Assembly: GCA_015847255.1 (NCBI GenBank)
Contig: JADLZK010007649.1
Coordinates: forward strand, 186,001-250,000
Length of the DNA stretch: 64,000 bases
DNA from: Hyparrhenia diplandra
Taxonomy: Eukaryota; Streptophyta; Magnoliopsida; Poales; Poaceae
Reading direction: 5' to 3'
Under the pieces are notes generated by a model, which made no database searches, was not told the DNA's origin, and saw only the letters and a list, made by a program, of their open reading frames with translations. The position numbers and the translations under genes are program-made. Numbering within the stretch: the stretch's first letter is position 1; each line of letters starts with the position of its first letter. Of the stretch, positions 1 through 11,002 are shown in pieces.

Positions 1-324
1 GATCTTACATAAAAATAAGATACTATATTATACAGTACAAGTTCTACTGTTGTAGTTTGATTTCTGAAAATAATGTGCTATATTTGATTTCTTTATGCCT
101 TAATTTCCTAAAAAATTCACAGCAAATTTCATTCAATTCTAGGCTCAACTAGGATAGATCTACGATCCCTAACACTTTACAGTCCAATCCAATCTCCAAA
201 ATCAAAACCCTAGGATTGGGGAGAAAATCTGAACTCACCACTTCACCGGGAAGGCAGGAAGAGAGGAGGAGGAGCAGTAGAGGGTTTGGTCGCCGGCGTG
301 TCGGCCGGGAAGGGAGGGAGTGGT

Positions 325-579
325 GGACGTCGGGGTGGGGCGGCACCAGCTCGGGCGGACCGGCTCCTCTCCCGCTCTCTCCGCTGGTCGGCGAGCGCCC
401 GCCTATCGCCCTCTCTCTCCGCGAAGTCGCGAGCGCCCGATCGAAGGAAGAAGCAAGGCCGACGGACGCCGGGGTGGGGCGGCACCAACTCGGCGGACCG
501 GCTCCTCTCCGGCTCTCAGCGTGGGGTCGGCGAGCGGCCCCGCCTGTCGCCCTCTCTCCGCGAAGTCGCGAGCTAGCGA
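325..579. repeat. GC-rich tandem duplication, about 139-bp period
   Basis: Two imperfect head-to-tail copies begin at 325 (GGACGTCGGGGTGGGGCGGC) and 464 (GGACGCCGGGGTGGGGCGGC). Each continues through a shared CGGACCGGCTCCTCTCC and ends with CCGCGAAGTCGCGAGC. The rest of 1-724 is AT-rich up to about 200, then this GC-rich block. Several overlapping frames are open here on both strands only because of base composition. I recognise no protein, so I treat it as non-coding or as a decayed GC-rich retroposon. Confidence 0.75.
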
Positions 580-728
580 GTCAAGGCCGAAGCCGGGTGG
601 AGCGCCCGCGAACTGGGCCGAGGCCGGAGTCATTGACATGGGCTAAGTTTTGGTGGGCTGGGAACTAGGCACCGTAAAAACATTTGGGCCAAATTCGGGG
701 TAGGTCGTGGGCCTACCCTGGACTACCC

Positions 729-1141
729 ATGGGTCCGCCCGGCCATCTTTAAATCGCCGACCACGCCGTAGCCCACAGCTCGCTGGTGCAGCGGCGGCGG
801 CGCTTGCCGACAAGCCGCCGCCCGGCGTCCGTCGGGTCCCGGCCGGCCGCCGAAGATAGCATCACCTCCGGCGCATACGGCCCACTCTAGCGCAACCTCA
901 TGGCCGGAGTGTTCCACCCGTCAATACCCGCGACGATCGCCGGCGTTCGTCGGGCGCGCCAAGGCGGGACTCGTCGATGCCATCAAGGCGTTGAGATGGA
1001 AGCCGACGGGGTCATCGCCGTTGAGAAGCTCTTGCAACGGGGCCTTGTTCCAAGTGCTCGTCACTATGTGCTTCGGCGAGGGGGCTTGACGACGGCGACG
1101 TCGCGTCTGTCGAGGCGTGCAGAGAGAGTTCATGACGTTGG
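729..1141 (+). pseudogene. CYP89-like cytochrome P450 5' fragment, copy I
   Basis: This stretch matches the other two P450 fragments (14486-15274 and 26459-27275) from the beta-strand region that reads TIFVADHAIAH in the better copies to the region reading EAMQREF. Members of this family are ER-bound monooxygenases. Copy I has lost its N-terminal anchor and proline hinge and has many frame breaks, for example a stop where the others read LWRALR. No haem-binding FxxGxRxC region follows. At about 1141 homology to copy III ends abruptly, at the same place as in copy II, and runs into retroelement-like sequence. It is the oldest-looking and most decayed of the three. The CYP89 assignment rests on the N-terminal half only. 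Confidence 0.7.
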
Positions 1142-2217
1142 TGTCACCGCACACTCGGCGGTGAACATGAAGAAGCTTTGGCTAATGGCGTTTGGCGCAT
1201 CAAGAGAAGACGTCTTCCGTGAGTGAGAAGCGCCGTAAGAGAAGCCGCCAAGCCAAACCCACACTACGCCTAGCGGATCGGGCCGGGGTCGACGACGGCC
1301 CAACCTCGCTTCTTCGCTTTTACTTTCACTTTCGCACAAGGCCCATGTAACGGGCGAGGCGATGATGTCGTGTAAAAGGAGTCGATCTCCCATCGTGGAG
1401 GGCAGGAATTGAGTTGGGCGTTCTCTCGAACTGAGCCATTTGGTCGCGGGGCGCGGGCTCGGCAGTCGCCGGAGTGCCCGATGAACCGAACTCTACCTCA
1501 TATTATTCAGTATATCGAAGTAGTCCGGTTACGATGGTATCGGCTCCATTCCGATTTCGGGGAATTTTGGCTCCGCATTCCATCGGTTGCTCCTGCAAGG
1601 CTTCGTGTCGGAGCGAGGTCCATGATCGGCTGATGTTGAATCGCCGCCGCCGGTCGACTTCACCGTAATTCCTAAGCACACGAGTAGCCTTGTGGGGGGA
1701 GTGAGACCCTGGCATCGGATTTCGTCCACCCGTATCTTACTCGAAGGGTGATGGCGAAGGCAACACCGGAGGAGCAGTATGGGCAAATCATTGCCCCCTC
1801 GCAAAGACAAATTCAAAGGGGATTGATGACCTCAAGGGCTCTATGGCGGAGATGACGACTCAAGGCTGACTTCAGATTTGGAAGCCGCAGGTCGATGGCC
1901 GCGTGGAGGAGTTGGAGCAAGTCATACAAGCTCGGGAGAGAAGGTGACGCAGACTCTGCAACGCCTTCTTCAAAGCGGAACTCGTTGATGGACCCACGGG
2001 TCACCATCGCCAAGTCGGCGTTCTCGATGGATGCCGAGGGTGAGCAGCCACCTTCATCGTCTAAGTTGTCGTACTCCACAAATCACGGAGTCCACCCTCG
2101 ACGGACGGCGGGCGGGTCGTTAGACCACGGCGTGGCTGGTTTCGGGGTGGTGTACACCGTCGCCCCGGACCAACACCAAATGTGTTCCATTAATGAAAAC
2201 ATACTTTTCATATTATA
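1142..2217 (+). mobile_element. LTR-retroelement piece with gag-like remnant, copy I
   Basis: The sequence fused to P450 copy I reappears after copy II at 15275-16310. It holds a leader-like part, then GAGACCCTGGCATCGG at about 1702, which loosely resembles a tRNA-Met primer binding site. An ATG at 1751 opens a gag-like frame (MAKATPEEQYGQI in the better copy). In this copy the frame is broken by several indels. No protease, integrase or reverse transcriptase follows. I infer a partial LTR element of the Ty3/gypsy type from the coiled-coil-like gag N-terminus; the superfamily is uncertain. Confidence 0.5.
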
Positions 2218-2231
2218 TTTTTTCCTTAGCA

Positions 2232-2507
2232 AAAAAAAAACTAAATCTGCAAGGGGATGACGCCCCCACCGTACTTCATTAAGGAGATCGGGCGCGGATC
2301 TTAAAAAACCTCGAGCCCCGACCCCACGCATATGCAGTGGCATCGTATCCCTGTTAGGGGGAGAGCCCTTCCTGTACTTTGGAACTTAGGACCGATGAGT
2401 GGATTTTTTAAAATCAGGAGCAGAAATTTGTCTCCTTCGGGGATCGAACCCAGGACCTCCTGAGGAGTGCCGCCAGTGCTTCACCACAACGGTATTAGGC
2501 CTTTGGC
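2232..2507 (-). mobile_element. tRNA-derived SINE, copy I
   Basis: Read on the minus strand, this about 276-bp element starts GCCAAAGGCCTAATACC. It has an A-box-like TGGTGAAGCACTGG and a good polymerase III B box GGTTCGATCCC (near 2446), and ends in an oligo(T) run. It is flanked by direct repeats TTTTTTCCTTAGCA at 2218-2231 and 2509-2522, the target-site duplication expected of target-primed retroposition. The oligo(T) tail resembles plant SINEs of the p-SINE type. The same insertion is present in the second block (16325-16617), so it predates the duplication. Confidence 0.8.
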
Positions 2508-2990
2508 TTTTTTTCCTTAGCAGTAGACATTTTGTGTTATGCTTTATATTCTAAGCAGTGAACAATCATTGTTAAGCGGTACACTTTGGGTTGTTCGCAT
2601 GGTAAAATTAGAATGCTCCATACTACTCCCATAGGCTTTTTATGAGAATCAGTAGTCCCATAGTTTTTTTTAGCAAAATCAGTAGTCTCATAGCTGCAAC
2701 GCAAAAGCTATCGCATTTTTTAGAACATTCCGACCTAGTCCTACTTACTACCGTGCGTTCGGCCCGGCTGCACCCTCTTCACCTGGACCGAATTGGGCCA
2801 GCCCTATTTCGGCCCACGCGCTGCCCTGCTGGGCCTCGAATCACCCGTGCCTGCCTGATGATTCATCCGAATAAGATTATAAGTAGCGGCGGCGGGGCCC
2901 AGAGCCAGTGCTGCCGGCATCGCCCCCACGCGTTCCTGTGGCCAGCCGATCACACGTACGGGCGAACGTGGCAAGACGAGCTTGCGAAGC

Positions 2991-4988
2991 ATGTCGGATC
3001 CGAAACGACGACGAGCGGAGACGACTCTATCCTCCGTCGTCGACGGCGGCGGCGTCGACTTGATCAGCGGCCTCAGCGATGACCTGCTGGTGCTCATCCT
3101 GGAGCTCTTACCGGACGCGAGGGACTTGGTGCGCATCCACGCGCTCGCGGCGGTGGCGTGGCCTTTGGACGCGGGTCGCCGCCCTCCGCTTCAAATTCTG
3201 CAGCAGCGGGACAGTCGTCGGTGCCGCCCAACGGTACGTTGCCTTCGTCAACAACGCTCTCGCGCTTCGTGCTGCCGGCAATGAGTCCTCTGGCATCACG
3301 GACCTGGTGATCTCGTTCGACGTATCTGATCGGGAAACAGTTTTTCTAGAACACGACTTCATGTATCTGATGATCAGGAAACAGTGCAGCTCGCTTCCTT
3401 ATCCATGGTAGCTGCACAGGGATGGATCTGTCACGCTCCGCAGCAGGAGATGAAATCTTTCATCTTGGAATTGAATCTTCTTCCACGGCGGCCAATGGAT
3501 TGCATGATAACCGGAGGCCAAGACAACGATGACTTTGGGCCTCCTGTGATGATGACACTTGAACTGAGTGATAAGTATGCGATTGCGATGAGCCTTGATC
3601 AGACTGATAGCTATGCGAAGATGGAAATCATGCATTTGAGATTGGGAGGCTTGGTACTTCGGCTGCCTTCTTCTGCAGTGCTATTCCTGTCCCTTGCAGA
3701 TCTTTCACTTGAGGACATAAAGCTCCCAGCCGGTGGTGGCCACCTCCTTTCCCGACTCGTGTCGTCCGCATGTTGCCCGCGCCTGCACAAGCTTCGGCTA
3801 TCAAGTTTTAAGATGTCTAGGGATGACAAGCTGCTGATTGAGGCCCGCGCACTTTCGGAGCTATCACTTGAAAGAGTCTATGGGATGCAATTCTTAGAAC
3901 TCACGACTCCTAGCCTCCGAGTTCTCCATATTGTGAACTGCTTCGATCTCAAAAGGTTTACTCCCTTCGCTCCAAGGTTGGAGGATCTCATGGTCGTGGT
4001 ACAAAAACCTTTGCATATTGATGATGTTCATGGTCACTTGTCGAGCGTGGGAACCCTTAAGATCCAATTGTTCTCACATGGATATTATGACAAAAATGGT
4101 GGTAGCATTCATCTACTGCAATGTTGTAGGTTCACCAGATGCCTAGAAGTGTCTTTTGAAGGTGCACAGGTATGTTGTATGCATCCAAGTGGACATAACT
4201 CATGAAAATACTTCATTTATTTGTGCCTTCAATTTGGTGAAATAGTAAAACAAATCATCGAGAGTACTATATTTAGTTTTGGTTGATAATGTTTCCTTTT
4301 TTTTTCTGCTTTCTCATTTGTGTGTTTGTTTTGAACCTTTCTTAATTCGATCAGAAGTATGAAACTAACATAATCAAAGGTCGGATTCCACCACTTCCTC
4401 ATGTGACATCCTTATCAGTTTGTCTTACACTATGGGAACAACATACCTCTGGACCCGGCATAGCATGTCTCATTGCACAATGCAGCAATATTCAATATTT
4501 CAGCCTACAGTTATGCTATCTCATCTCTACAAAGGTGAGAAAGATGGTCTTCCATAAGTCCGTATACTAATTGACTAGAGTTTTTTAACACCTTTTATTT
4601 TTATGTGATGAATAATAATGCATATATCTTTCCATGGCTTTACTGGAGAAGAAGAACCACTACCACAAAGAACTGGATCTCTTATGTGATTACAACTGTC
4701 ATTGGAAATCTCATGAGTTCTCCTTAGCTCATCTTCAAGAAGTAGAGTTCAAAAATTTGATAGGAACTAATTGTGAATTTCGATTCATCCAATCCATATT
4801 GACAGGGGCACCTGGAATTCAGAAGGTAACTATTACCTTCAATCGAAGGTACTGGCGAAAAGGCAGGAAACATGCTTTTTAAAGCTATGCCACCACTACA
4901 GGGTGGGTCATGGACTACTTGCAATGACACTAGTTCATCGTGCAAGTGGGGAAATGGAGATCTTGTCTATGAGTGGACTAGAGAGTAG
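2991..4988 (+). pseudogene. F-box/LRR protein gene, copy I (frameshifted)
   Basis: The product family provides the substrate receptor of SCF ubiquitin ligases. The chosen ATG (2991) gives MSDPKRRR and then an F-box around residues 25-65 (ISGLSDDLLVLILELLPDA, followed by an RWRGLWTR segment in the shifted frame). Leucine-rich segments follow, such as LSLADLSLEDIKLP and PSLRVLHIVNC. Exon 1 ends at 4169 (CAG/GTATGT). Exon 2 is 4355-4534 (TCAG/AAG ... AAAG/GTGAGA, 60 codons). Exon 3 starts near 4645 and ends at the TAG at 4986-4988. Compared with copy II it lacks 2 bp near 3146 and one T in the 3341 T-run, and has one extra T near 4880. A TATA-like TTATAAGTAG lies at about 2877. The broken frame makes it a pseudogene, unless these indels are assembly errors. 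Confidence 0.85.
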
Positions 4989-5710
4989 AGACTGCAGTTG
5001 TAGACTCATCTTGTCTTGAATGTCACTTTCCTCGTTGACTGTTTGTCGTGGCTGTACCATGCGATTCTAGCGTTGGAGATCCATTATGAGCTGAATGTTC
5101 TAATAATCATTTTAAATTCCTTGTATATGTCTTCTCTTTGTGTGGGTTGGACAACAATAAGGATGTTGCATATATTTCTTTTGAAAATTGTAGTAGCCCC
5201 AATATTCTTCATGTCAAGATTGCAGCAATTCTTTGCTCAAACTTTATACTTTAGGCAAATATATCACCTAATATTTGTTTTTTTTTTGCATCTGGAAAGT
5301 TGCTACGTGTTAAATTTGTGGTCACAAGAATTTTTTCATCCGGACCATATTATGGTCCTACTTGATGGAAATGTTTTGACATTTTCATATGCAAATAAAA
5401 TCCTGGTACCTTTCCTCTACATGCTCAAAGCTTAACTAATTGCTATTCCATTGAATTTGAGTTAGACAATATAGTGTATCAGATCAGTTCACATCTCATA
5501 GCTAAGTGGCGGAGGGGCTAGCAGTAGAGCCCAACATCTGAATGTGACTGCTGGGATCATTTCAAGACCATTCATGCCATGAAGGCATGAATATAGTATC
5601 AATGAAAGAATCCACATGCATCTCAAATTGTCTGTCACTCTGTACAAAGCATTTCGCAGAGAGCCTAGCTATGATCAGCACGTCTCTCGTCGTCCCGATT
5701 GCCGTGCGCG
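4989..5710. repeat. 3' tail of the duplicated block, copy I
   Basis: This AT-rich sequence after F-box I matches 20181-20705 almost base for base up to GCGGAGGGGCT at about 5520. After a gap it matches again from about 5576 (ATGAAGGCATGAATA) to about 5700, corresponding to 22570-22700 in the second block. It has no convincing gene; the open frame at 5016-5435 is a by-product of low GC content. It marks the edge of the duplicated unit and shows that 1.86 kb is present only in copy II between the two matching parts. Confidence 0.75.
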
Positions 5711-6002
5711 GTGGCTCTCTCCCTCAGATACACCGTCGTCGTCGGCCACTGCCCCGGCGTGCGCAGGAACACGGCCATGGAGGCAGCCTGCCGTGAGGCG
5801 TGCGACACGGCGGCGGCGGCATGTGCCCCACCTCGCTAGTGCAAATACGTACCACGCTGTGTGGCGGCCAGGCACTGTGGGCCGTGGGCGTACCAAGATA
5901 CCATGGCCTCGGAACGCGCCGCTCGCCGTCGCCAGCGAGGAGAAGGCGGCGTACGGGTTCTGCGTCGGTGCCAAGGCGGCAGTACCAAGAGGCCGAGGCG
6001 GA
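5711..6002. other. GC-rich unrecognised stretch
   Basis: GC-rich sequence with short open frames on both strands (for example RYTVVVGHCPGVRRNTAM, then a stop in the chain). I do not recognise a family and no frame is open for long. It could be a decayed exon or captured gene piece. It ends at the target duplication of the poly(A) insertion at 6003. Confidence 0.3.
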
Positions 6003-6031
6003 TTAATCGCAAAAAAAAAAAAAAAAAAAAA
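6003..6031 (+). mobile_element. Poly(A)-only retroposon insertion with 16-bp target duplication
   Basis: The direct repeats AAGAGGCCGAGGCGGA at 5987-6002 and 6032-6047 flank only TTAATCGC plus a run of about 21 A. This is the footprint of target-primed reverse transcription in which almost nothing but the poly(A) tail was copied: an extremely 5'-truncated LINE or LINE-mobilised transcript. Confidence 0.8.
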
Positions 6032-6047
6032 AAGAGGCCGAGGCGGA

Positions 6048-7719
6048 AGTGGTCAAGAGGCCCAAGTACACCGAGAAAGAGTAACCAGGCTAAGCAGGCC
6101 CAACAACATGCTAATCAATTTGAACTTTTATGGCCCAACTAAACATGCGTTGTGCAACCAACTTGGGGGACATCTTATTTTGTCGCTTGAAGAGTGTACG
6201 CCCTTTTTTTTTATTTTGATTTGAAGAATCCAATTTAACTCCTTCAACTATTTGCCTCTACAAAATAAGGTTTTTAACCTCACATCAACTTTTTAAAACC
6301 ATTTGCTTTTGCAACTTGGGTTGAGGGGATAAATCAGGGGATAAATCAGATTATATTGAAAGTTCATGGTGCTGAACCGGACTAGAAATACTTTTTAGAG
6401 AAATATAAAAAATCATAAAAATCAATTTAATCCAACTTTTTTCATGAAAAAATATAACTAAAAAAATTCTTAAAAATTCAGTTTAATCTTAAAACATCCA
6501 TATAGAGTAATGCGTGTGGCTCCCGTCTTCACCACTGTGTATGCAGCGTCCAAATTTAGAGTAATGCAACCACGTATATACTTGCAACTGTAAGATCCTA
6601 AATGGCTATAGGAGGGTGAATAGCCTAATAAAAATTCTACAAATCACTAGAACAATTTGTTAGACAATAACAAAACGTAACTGCGGTTGCTCTAGCTCTA
6701 CTTGTCGGCAAGCCACCTAATAGCAATTCTAGGATTTACAATCTCTAATTCACACAATTGCTATGTCTCTACTTTACCAACTAGATGAGCAAGCTAATAT
6801 TACATTAAATAATTCTAGCAAGCTACTCAACTAGCAATTCTACAAAAGCACAATATATATCTCAAAGTAATTGCAAGGTAGAGAGTAGAGGTGTTATACC
6901 AACATGTAGTGGCGAGTCAATTCAATCACCGGAAGATGATGAACACAATATGAAGCCAATCACCGGGAGACAATCAATCACAATGAGATGACAAATGATT
7001 TGTTCACCCGGAGTTCAATTGAGCACCCTCAAGCAAGTATCCGGTTGTGTCGATTGTCTCAACGGTGGTTCAAGGTGACGACTAGCACCTTGCCTCACTA
7101 GGCCCCTCTTGACACCACGCGATTGAGGGGTAACTCAATGACACGCAGCGCAATCCACTAGAGTATCAATTTGGCACTCCGCGGGGGAAGATCACAAACC
7201 CCTCACAAATCACCGGAGGTGGACAAAAACAATCACCTTCTCTTCCTAATGCCTCCAACAATCACCAAATCGTCTAGGAGTGGTGCTCTCCAAGAGAAAC
7301 AAGAAATCCCCAATTGAAACAATTACCTAGTGCCAAGAAATTGAATCACAAATGCATACACCTAGGGTTTCCCCAAATCCACTCTCAAATGAGCCACAAG
7401 CTAGGAGAGGAGAGGGAGGGGATTTTCTTGGAGCTCTCAAATCGATCTCTAGAGCACTACCCTTCACTTGATTGGAGCACAAATCAAAAGGAGTGAAGGA
7501 ATGGAGGATTTGAGTTTTTCTCTTCTAGGGTTTGAGCAAGAGGGGGAATGAGAGAGCTCACTTTCTTTTCCTGTGTGCCGAGAGAAGGAGAGTGGAGAGG
7601 TGCAGCTCGGCCTTATTCTTCCTGGCCGGCCACCAACGGTCACAAGCCAACGGCTCCCCCACGTATGAGCAGCTCACGGCGGCGATAGCAGAGCAAATCG
7701 CCCTCTCTGTTCTTTGGTA
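6048..7719. other. AT-rich repetitive sequence, no gene recognised
   Basis: From about 6600 (TAAATGGCTATAGGAGGGTG) the sequence resembles a common grass interspersed repeat whose copies begin with a similar GGTGAATAGCC motif, probably long-terminal-repeat sequence. I cannot find its ends. Short frames at 7314-7496 and 7532-7774 are isolated and look like nothing known. The family assignment comes from recollection of such repeats, not from a search. Confidence 0.35.
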
Positions 7720-7959
7720 CTCACTCCGGTCCAAAACTCTTAAGTGTGGGAAACGTGCCATCAATTTTGACTAGATTTTTAGAAAATACGTGCAACATTT
7801 ATATCTCTAAATAAATTTGTTAAAAAAACTAGACTTAAATATCTTTCCGATGATACTAATTAATTAATATAAATATTTATATATTTTAAATTTAATATAT
7901 AATTACCGGTACATTATTCTCGGAAAGCGGGAATTGCAAGAGTTTTGTAACAGACGGAG
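7720..7959. mobile_element. Stowaway (Tc1/mariner-type) MITE
   Basis: A 240-bp AT-rich element. The left end CTCACTCCGGTCCAAAACTC and the right end (reverse complement CTCCGTCTGTTACAAAACTC) form the Stowaway-type CTCCNTCCGTCC terminal repeats. It is flanked by TA at 7718-7719 and 7960-7961, the usual target duplication. It is non-coding and depends on transposase supplied from elsewhere. Confidence 0.85.
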
Positions 7960-8269
7960 TATTTCTGTTCTGGAGACCGAGCGGCGGCGATTCCAACTCG
8001 AGCAGAGCTTCAGCGCTAGTAGCAAGCAGTGGCAAACGGGCAGCAGCTGGCCTCCTCACACGTTCTCTCCTTTGGCTGACCTGCGGATCCCACACAAGGA
8101 ACCAACAGGAGTCCGACAACACACAGCAGCTGCGGTCCACACGCGGGACCCTTGCTCTCTCTCAAGCCAATTCCACGACGAACCAGAGGACGACAGCGCA
8201 CAAGGCCCTCCTCTCTCTCGGTCTTTGCATGAGCTGAGCTGACAGCTGGGCCAGCCAAAAGAAGGGACA

Positions 8270-10498
8270 CGCATGCATGCACAGAAATTGGATGAAGCTT
8301 CGTACATCTCTGCCTATTCCTAGCCTTGGGCTGCGAATCGGCCGTGGTTTCGCCTTCCTCTTCGGCCACCTGCTCGATGCCGCCGCTGGTTGTTGGCGGA
8401 TGTGGTGCGTGTGCGGCCTTCGCTCCGTCTCGCCGCCGCTACCTCCAAATTTATCGCCCCCGCTTTGCGCGGCGCAACAGGTGGTCTCCGTTGTTGTACT
8501 GGTCGATCTCGATGACGCTCCGACGACGATGTCGACCAGTGTCACCTTCTTCCCCTTCCGCAACCGGGGCACCAAGCACCTCGTTGGTGGAGGCCTCCCC
8601 GAGGACAAGGAGGAGGGAGGAGCTGTTGGAAGATTGCGCACCCGCCCGGTCGCGTGCCGCCGCTTCCTAGACCGGCCCATGGCGCGCGCCATGCAACCAG
8701 CGCCATTTGCCCCACCGCCGCCGCGGTTGCCACTTCGCGGTGGGTACCGAGTGGGTGCTCGGGCTCCCACCCGCCATCGTCGGCCTTTGCCGCATGGTCG
8801 GGTCCCCTACGTCGTGGGGCGTGTACCGCGGCTCTGTCGCCTTTGGTCCGTTGCCCGCGCAGCCTAGGATACACCGCGCGAGCACCTGCCCCTCCACCCT
8901 TTCGCACCACGCCCCGCCAGTGGCCTCCAGAGGCGACGCCATGGCTTCACGCTTTGTGGTAAAACCGTCGGCGAGACGTTTGCCGCCTCCCGCGCTGCCC
9001 TCGCCACCGTGGCCGTATCAGCTCGCTTCGCCGGTCTCGCTTCAATCGCTCGGGCGGAGGGGCACATCGCCGCCCAATGCACCTCCCAGCGTTTGCCTCG
9101 TCGCTTTCGCACGACGCACCGGGCTAGGGGACTGCATGCAACTTCACCACCGCCGCCACGTGAGCACCCACCCTTCGTGTGGCGTGGCGATGTGCATCCG
9201 CGCTTTGGCGCCGGCAGCCCCGCTGATGGCGGGGGGATCCCGGTGCTTGTGACGCCCGTGGCTCCGATTCGTGTGGAGAGATCCTTTGCCCGCCCGTCTC
9301 GTCACCGACAACATGGGCGCCGCTGGGGCATCTCTTCAACGTCAAAGACGCAGACGGTCGCGGGGGGCACCACCGTCGCGGTGGGCATTGGACATGTGGC
9401 GGCGACACCACGATCCACCCGGCGGCGAGGCGCGTCCGCGTCGGCGGGCGGGGCCATGCGCCCTGATCCCTCGTCGTTGTGTCCCTTGCCCCCGACCCGC
9501 TACTTTCGACGTGCGAGAGGGAGGGGCCTCGGGTTTGGGTCGACCCAATGCTTGACGAGCTAGCCGCTCCCCGCCGCAGCTCGCCCGCGCTCCGCCCACA
9601 CCTCATTGCCGGGCTCGCCGTCGCCGGTTGGAGCCGCTCTCCCGTACCAGATGATCCGACTCGCCCGCGAGATGGGGAGACGCCGGGGGAGGCTGGCGAT
9701 GTCGCGGGCCGGCGGCCATCCCGTTGCCGAGGCAACGGTGGCGGAGGGACGGATGCTACGGTACCCACCGCGATGGCGGTGGATCCCTCACCACCCAGCC
9801 CAAGCATGGCATTTGGGGCTGGCTCCCCTCCCCGGGCGACCCCGCGCCGAGGCGTCGGGGCTGTGGATAGGAGGTAGCGGCACCGTGCGCCTACCCACCG
9901 CACCCCGACACCGCCGTTCCTGTGCCCGACACGCCTACACTTGCTTTGGTGGAGGCCCACGCCGAGTCCCCTCAAGCTACCTGGAGCCGCCGCTCATCGA
10001 CTCACCGCCAAGACTCCGTGTCACGGAGCGTGTGCGAGCCATTGGACTCCCGGACGAAGTACCCACCTTGCTGCCAAGAGCGTCTTGAGAGACCCCATCC
10101 CGGAGGCCCGCCGCGTTTTGGTCAACAAGTGGGAGGGGCGGGCTGAGGGCGCCCCCTCCAAGATTCCGAGACTCTACGATCGCGAGAGGTTCCTCGGCCA
10201 CGCCGTCGACCTGGTCCCCAACACAAGCGCGAGGTGCTAGATCGGCTCATGTCCATCAGACGCAAGTACCGAGGACGACCCTCCACCAGGGGCCGCTGAT
10301 CGCCGTCGTTTCTTCACCGTCGCGCAATTGTTCCCTCTTTAGTACACCACTCTAAACTCCACCATTCAGGCCGGTGATATATGTAATGTGTGTCAATCTA
10401 GTGCGCATCTAGGCATCTCGTCATGGATACGTGCTTGGTCGTATAAATATTCCTACTTCTCTTAATAAAATACGTGCCAATGGTACGCCGTCGAAAAA
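8270..10498 (+). mobile_element. LINE-like ORF1-only retroposon A
   Basis: A 2.2-kb very GC-rich block with many overlapping frames. Its 3' part is clearly related to element B (22858-26051). Both have the protein motif VDPML(D/E)EL, and both have a 3' untranslated part with GGCCGGTGATAT/GAGCCGGTGATAT and GGCATCTCG, ending in TTCGA or GTCGA plus A. This layout matches a family of L1-type ORF1 (nucleic-acid-binding, zinc-knuckle) sequences common in grasses. No endonuclease or reverse transcriptase is present. The frame is broken in many places. The 5' end is uncertain and I found no left target duplication. Confidence 0.5.
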
Positions 10499-10917
10499 AC
10501 AAACTTCTATTGCTCCCGGTCCCTTTAGGCGACGGTCGGACTCGTCACAATCAAAATTCTAAATTTCTCCTAGTGGGGTGAGCTTTTCCTAATATTTTGG
10601 TATTTAAAATTTGTATAAACTTTTACTGCTAAGTGCCTCCCAGTGATATTGCGCTCGCCGGCGCTGCTACCTCCGTCGCGCCATGTGCAGTTACTGCTGA
10701 GAACTGTTGATCTCGTCATGAGCTCCACAGTACAGACTCTACAGAGATATGCCGGCCGTTCTCCACACACACATGCTGCTTTGATCTGGATCTGAGAGGT
10801 AGACGCCATGAGAAATTAAAGATGCCGACAGATGCCGACAGAGTAGTATGAGTAATTCTTTTTATCGTGTGTTTATTTCAAAAAAAAAATTTTTAGCGTG
10901 TGTGTACTATATGTGTG
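10499..10917. other. Intergenic sequence upstream of the ODC-like gene
   Basis: Starts with CAAACTTCTATTGCTCCCGG, which matches CAAACATCTATTGCTCCCAG at about 26095 and so ties this position to the sequence upstream of P450 copy III. The remainder is unique-looking DNA with no recognised gene. It contains the short direct repeat GATGCCGACA twice (about 10821-10840). Confidence 0.5.
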
Positions 10918-10929
10918 TATATATAGATA
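10918..10929 (+). promoter_or_regulatory. TATA box of the ODC-like gene
   Basis: TATATATAGATA lies about 85 bp before the ATG at 11003, in an otherwise mixed-composition leader. Spacing and sequence fit a plant core promoter. This is prediction only. Confidence 0.55.
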
Positions 10930-11002
10930 AGATAGGAGGAGTACAATTAATCGGCAACATTTCACATCATTCGCGAGTAGGCCTCACCTCAGTACACAGT
11001 CC

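Noticed and set aside
2440..2500. tRNA gene on the minus strand
   Set aside because: A B box and a weak A box are present, but there is no cloverleaf or acceptor stem, and the flanking duplication and oligo(T) tail show a SINE.
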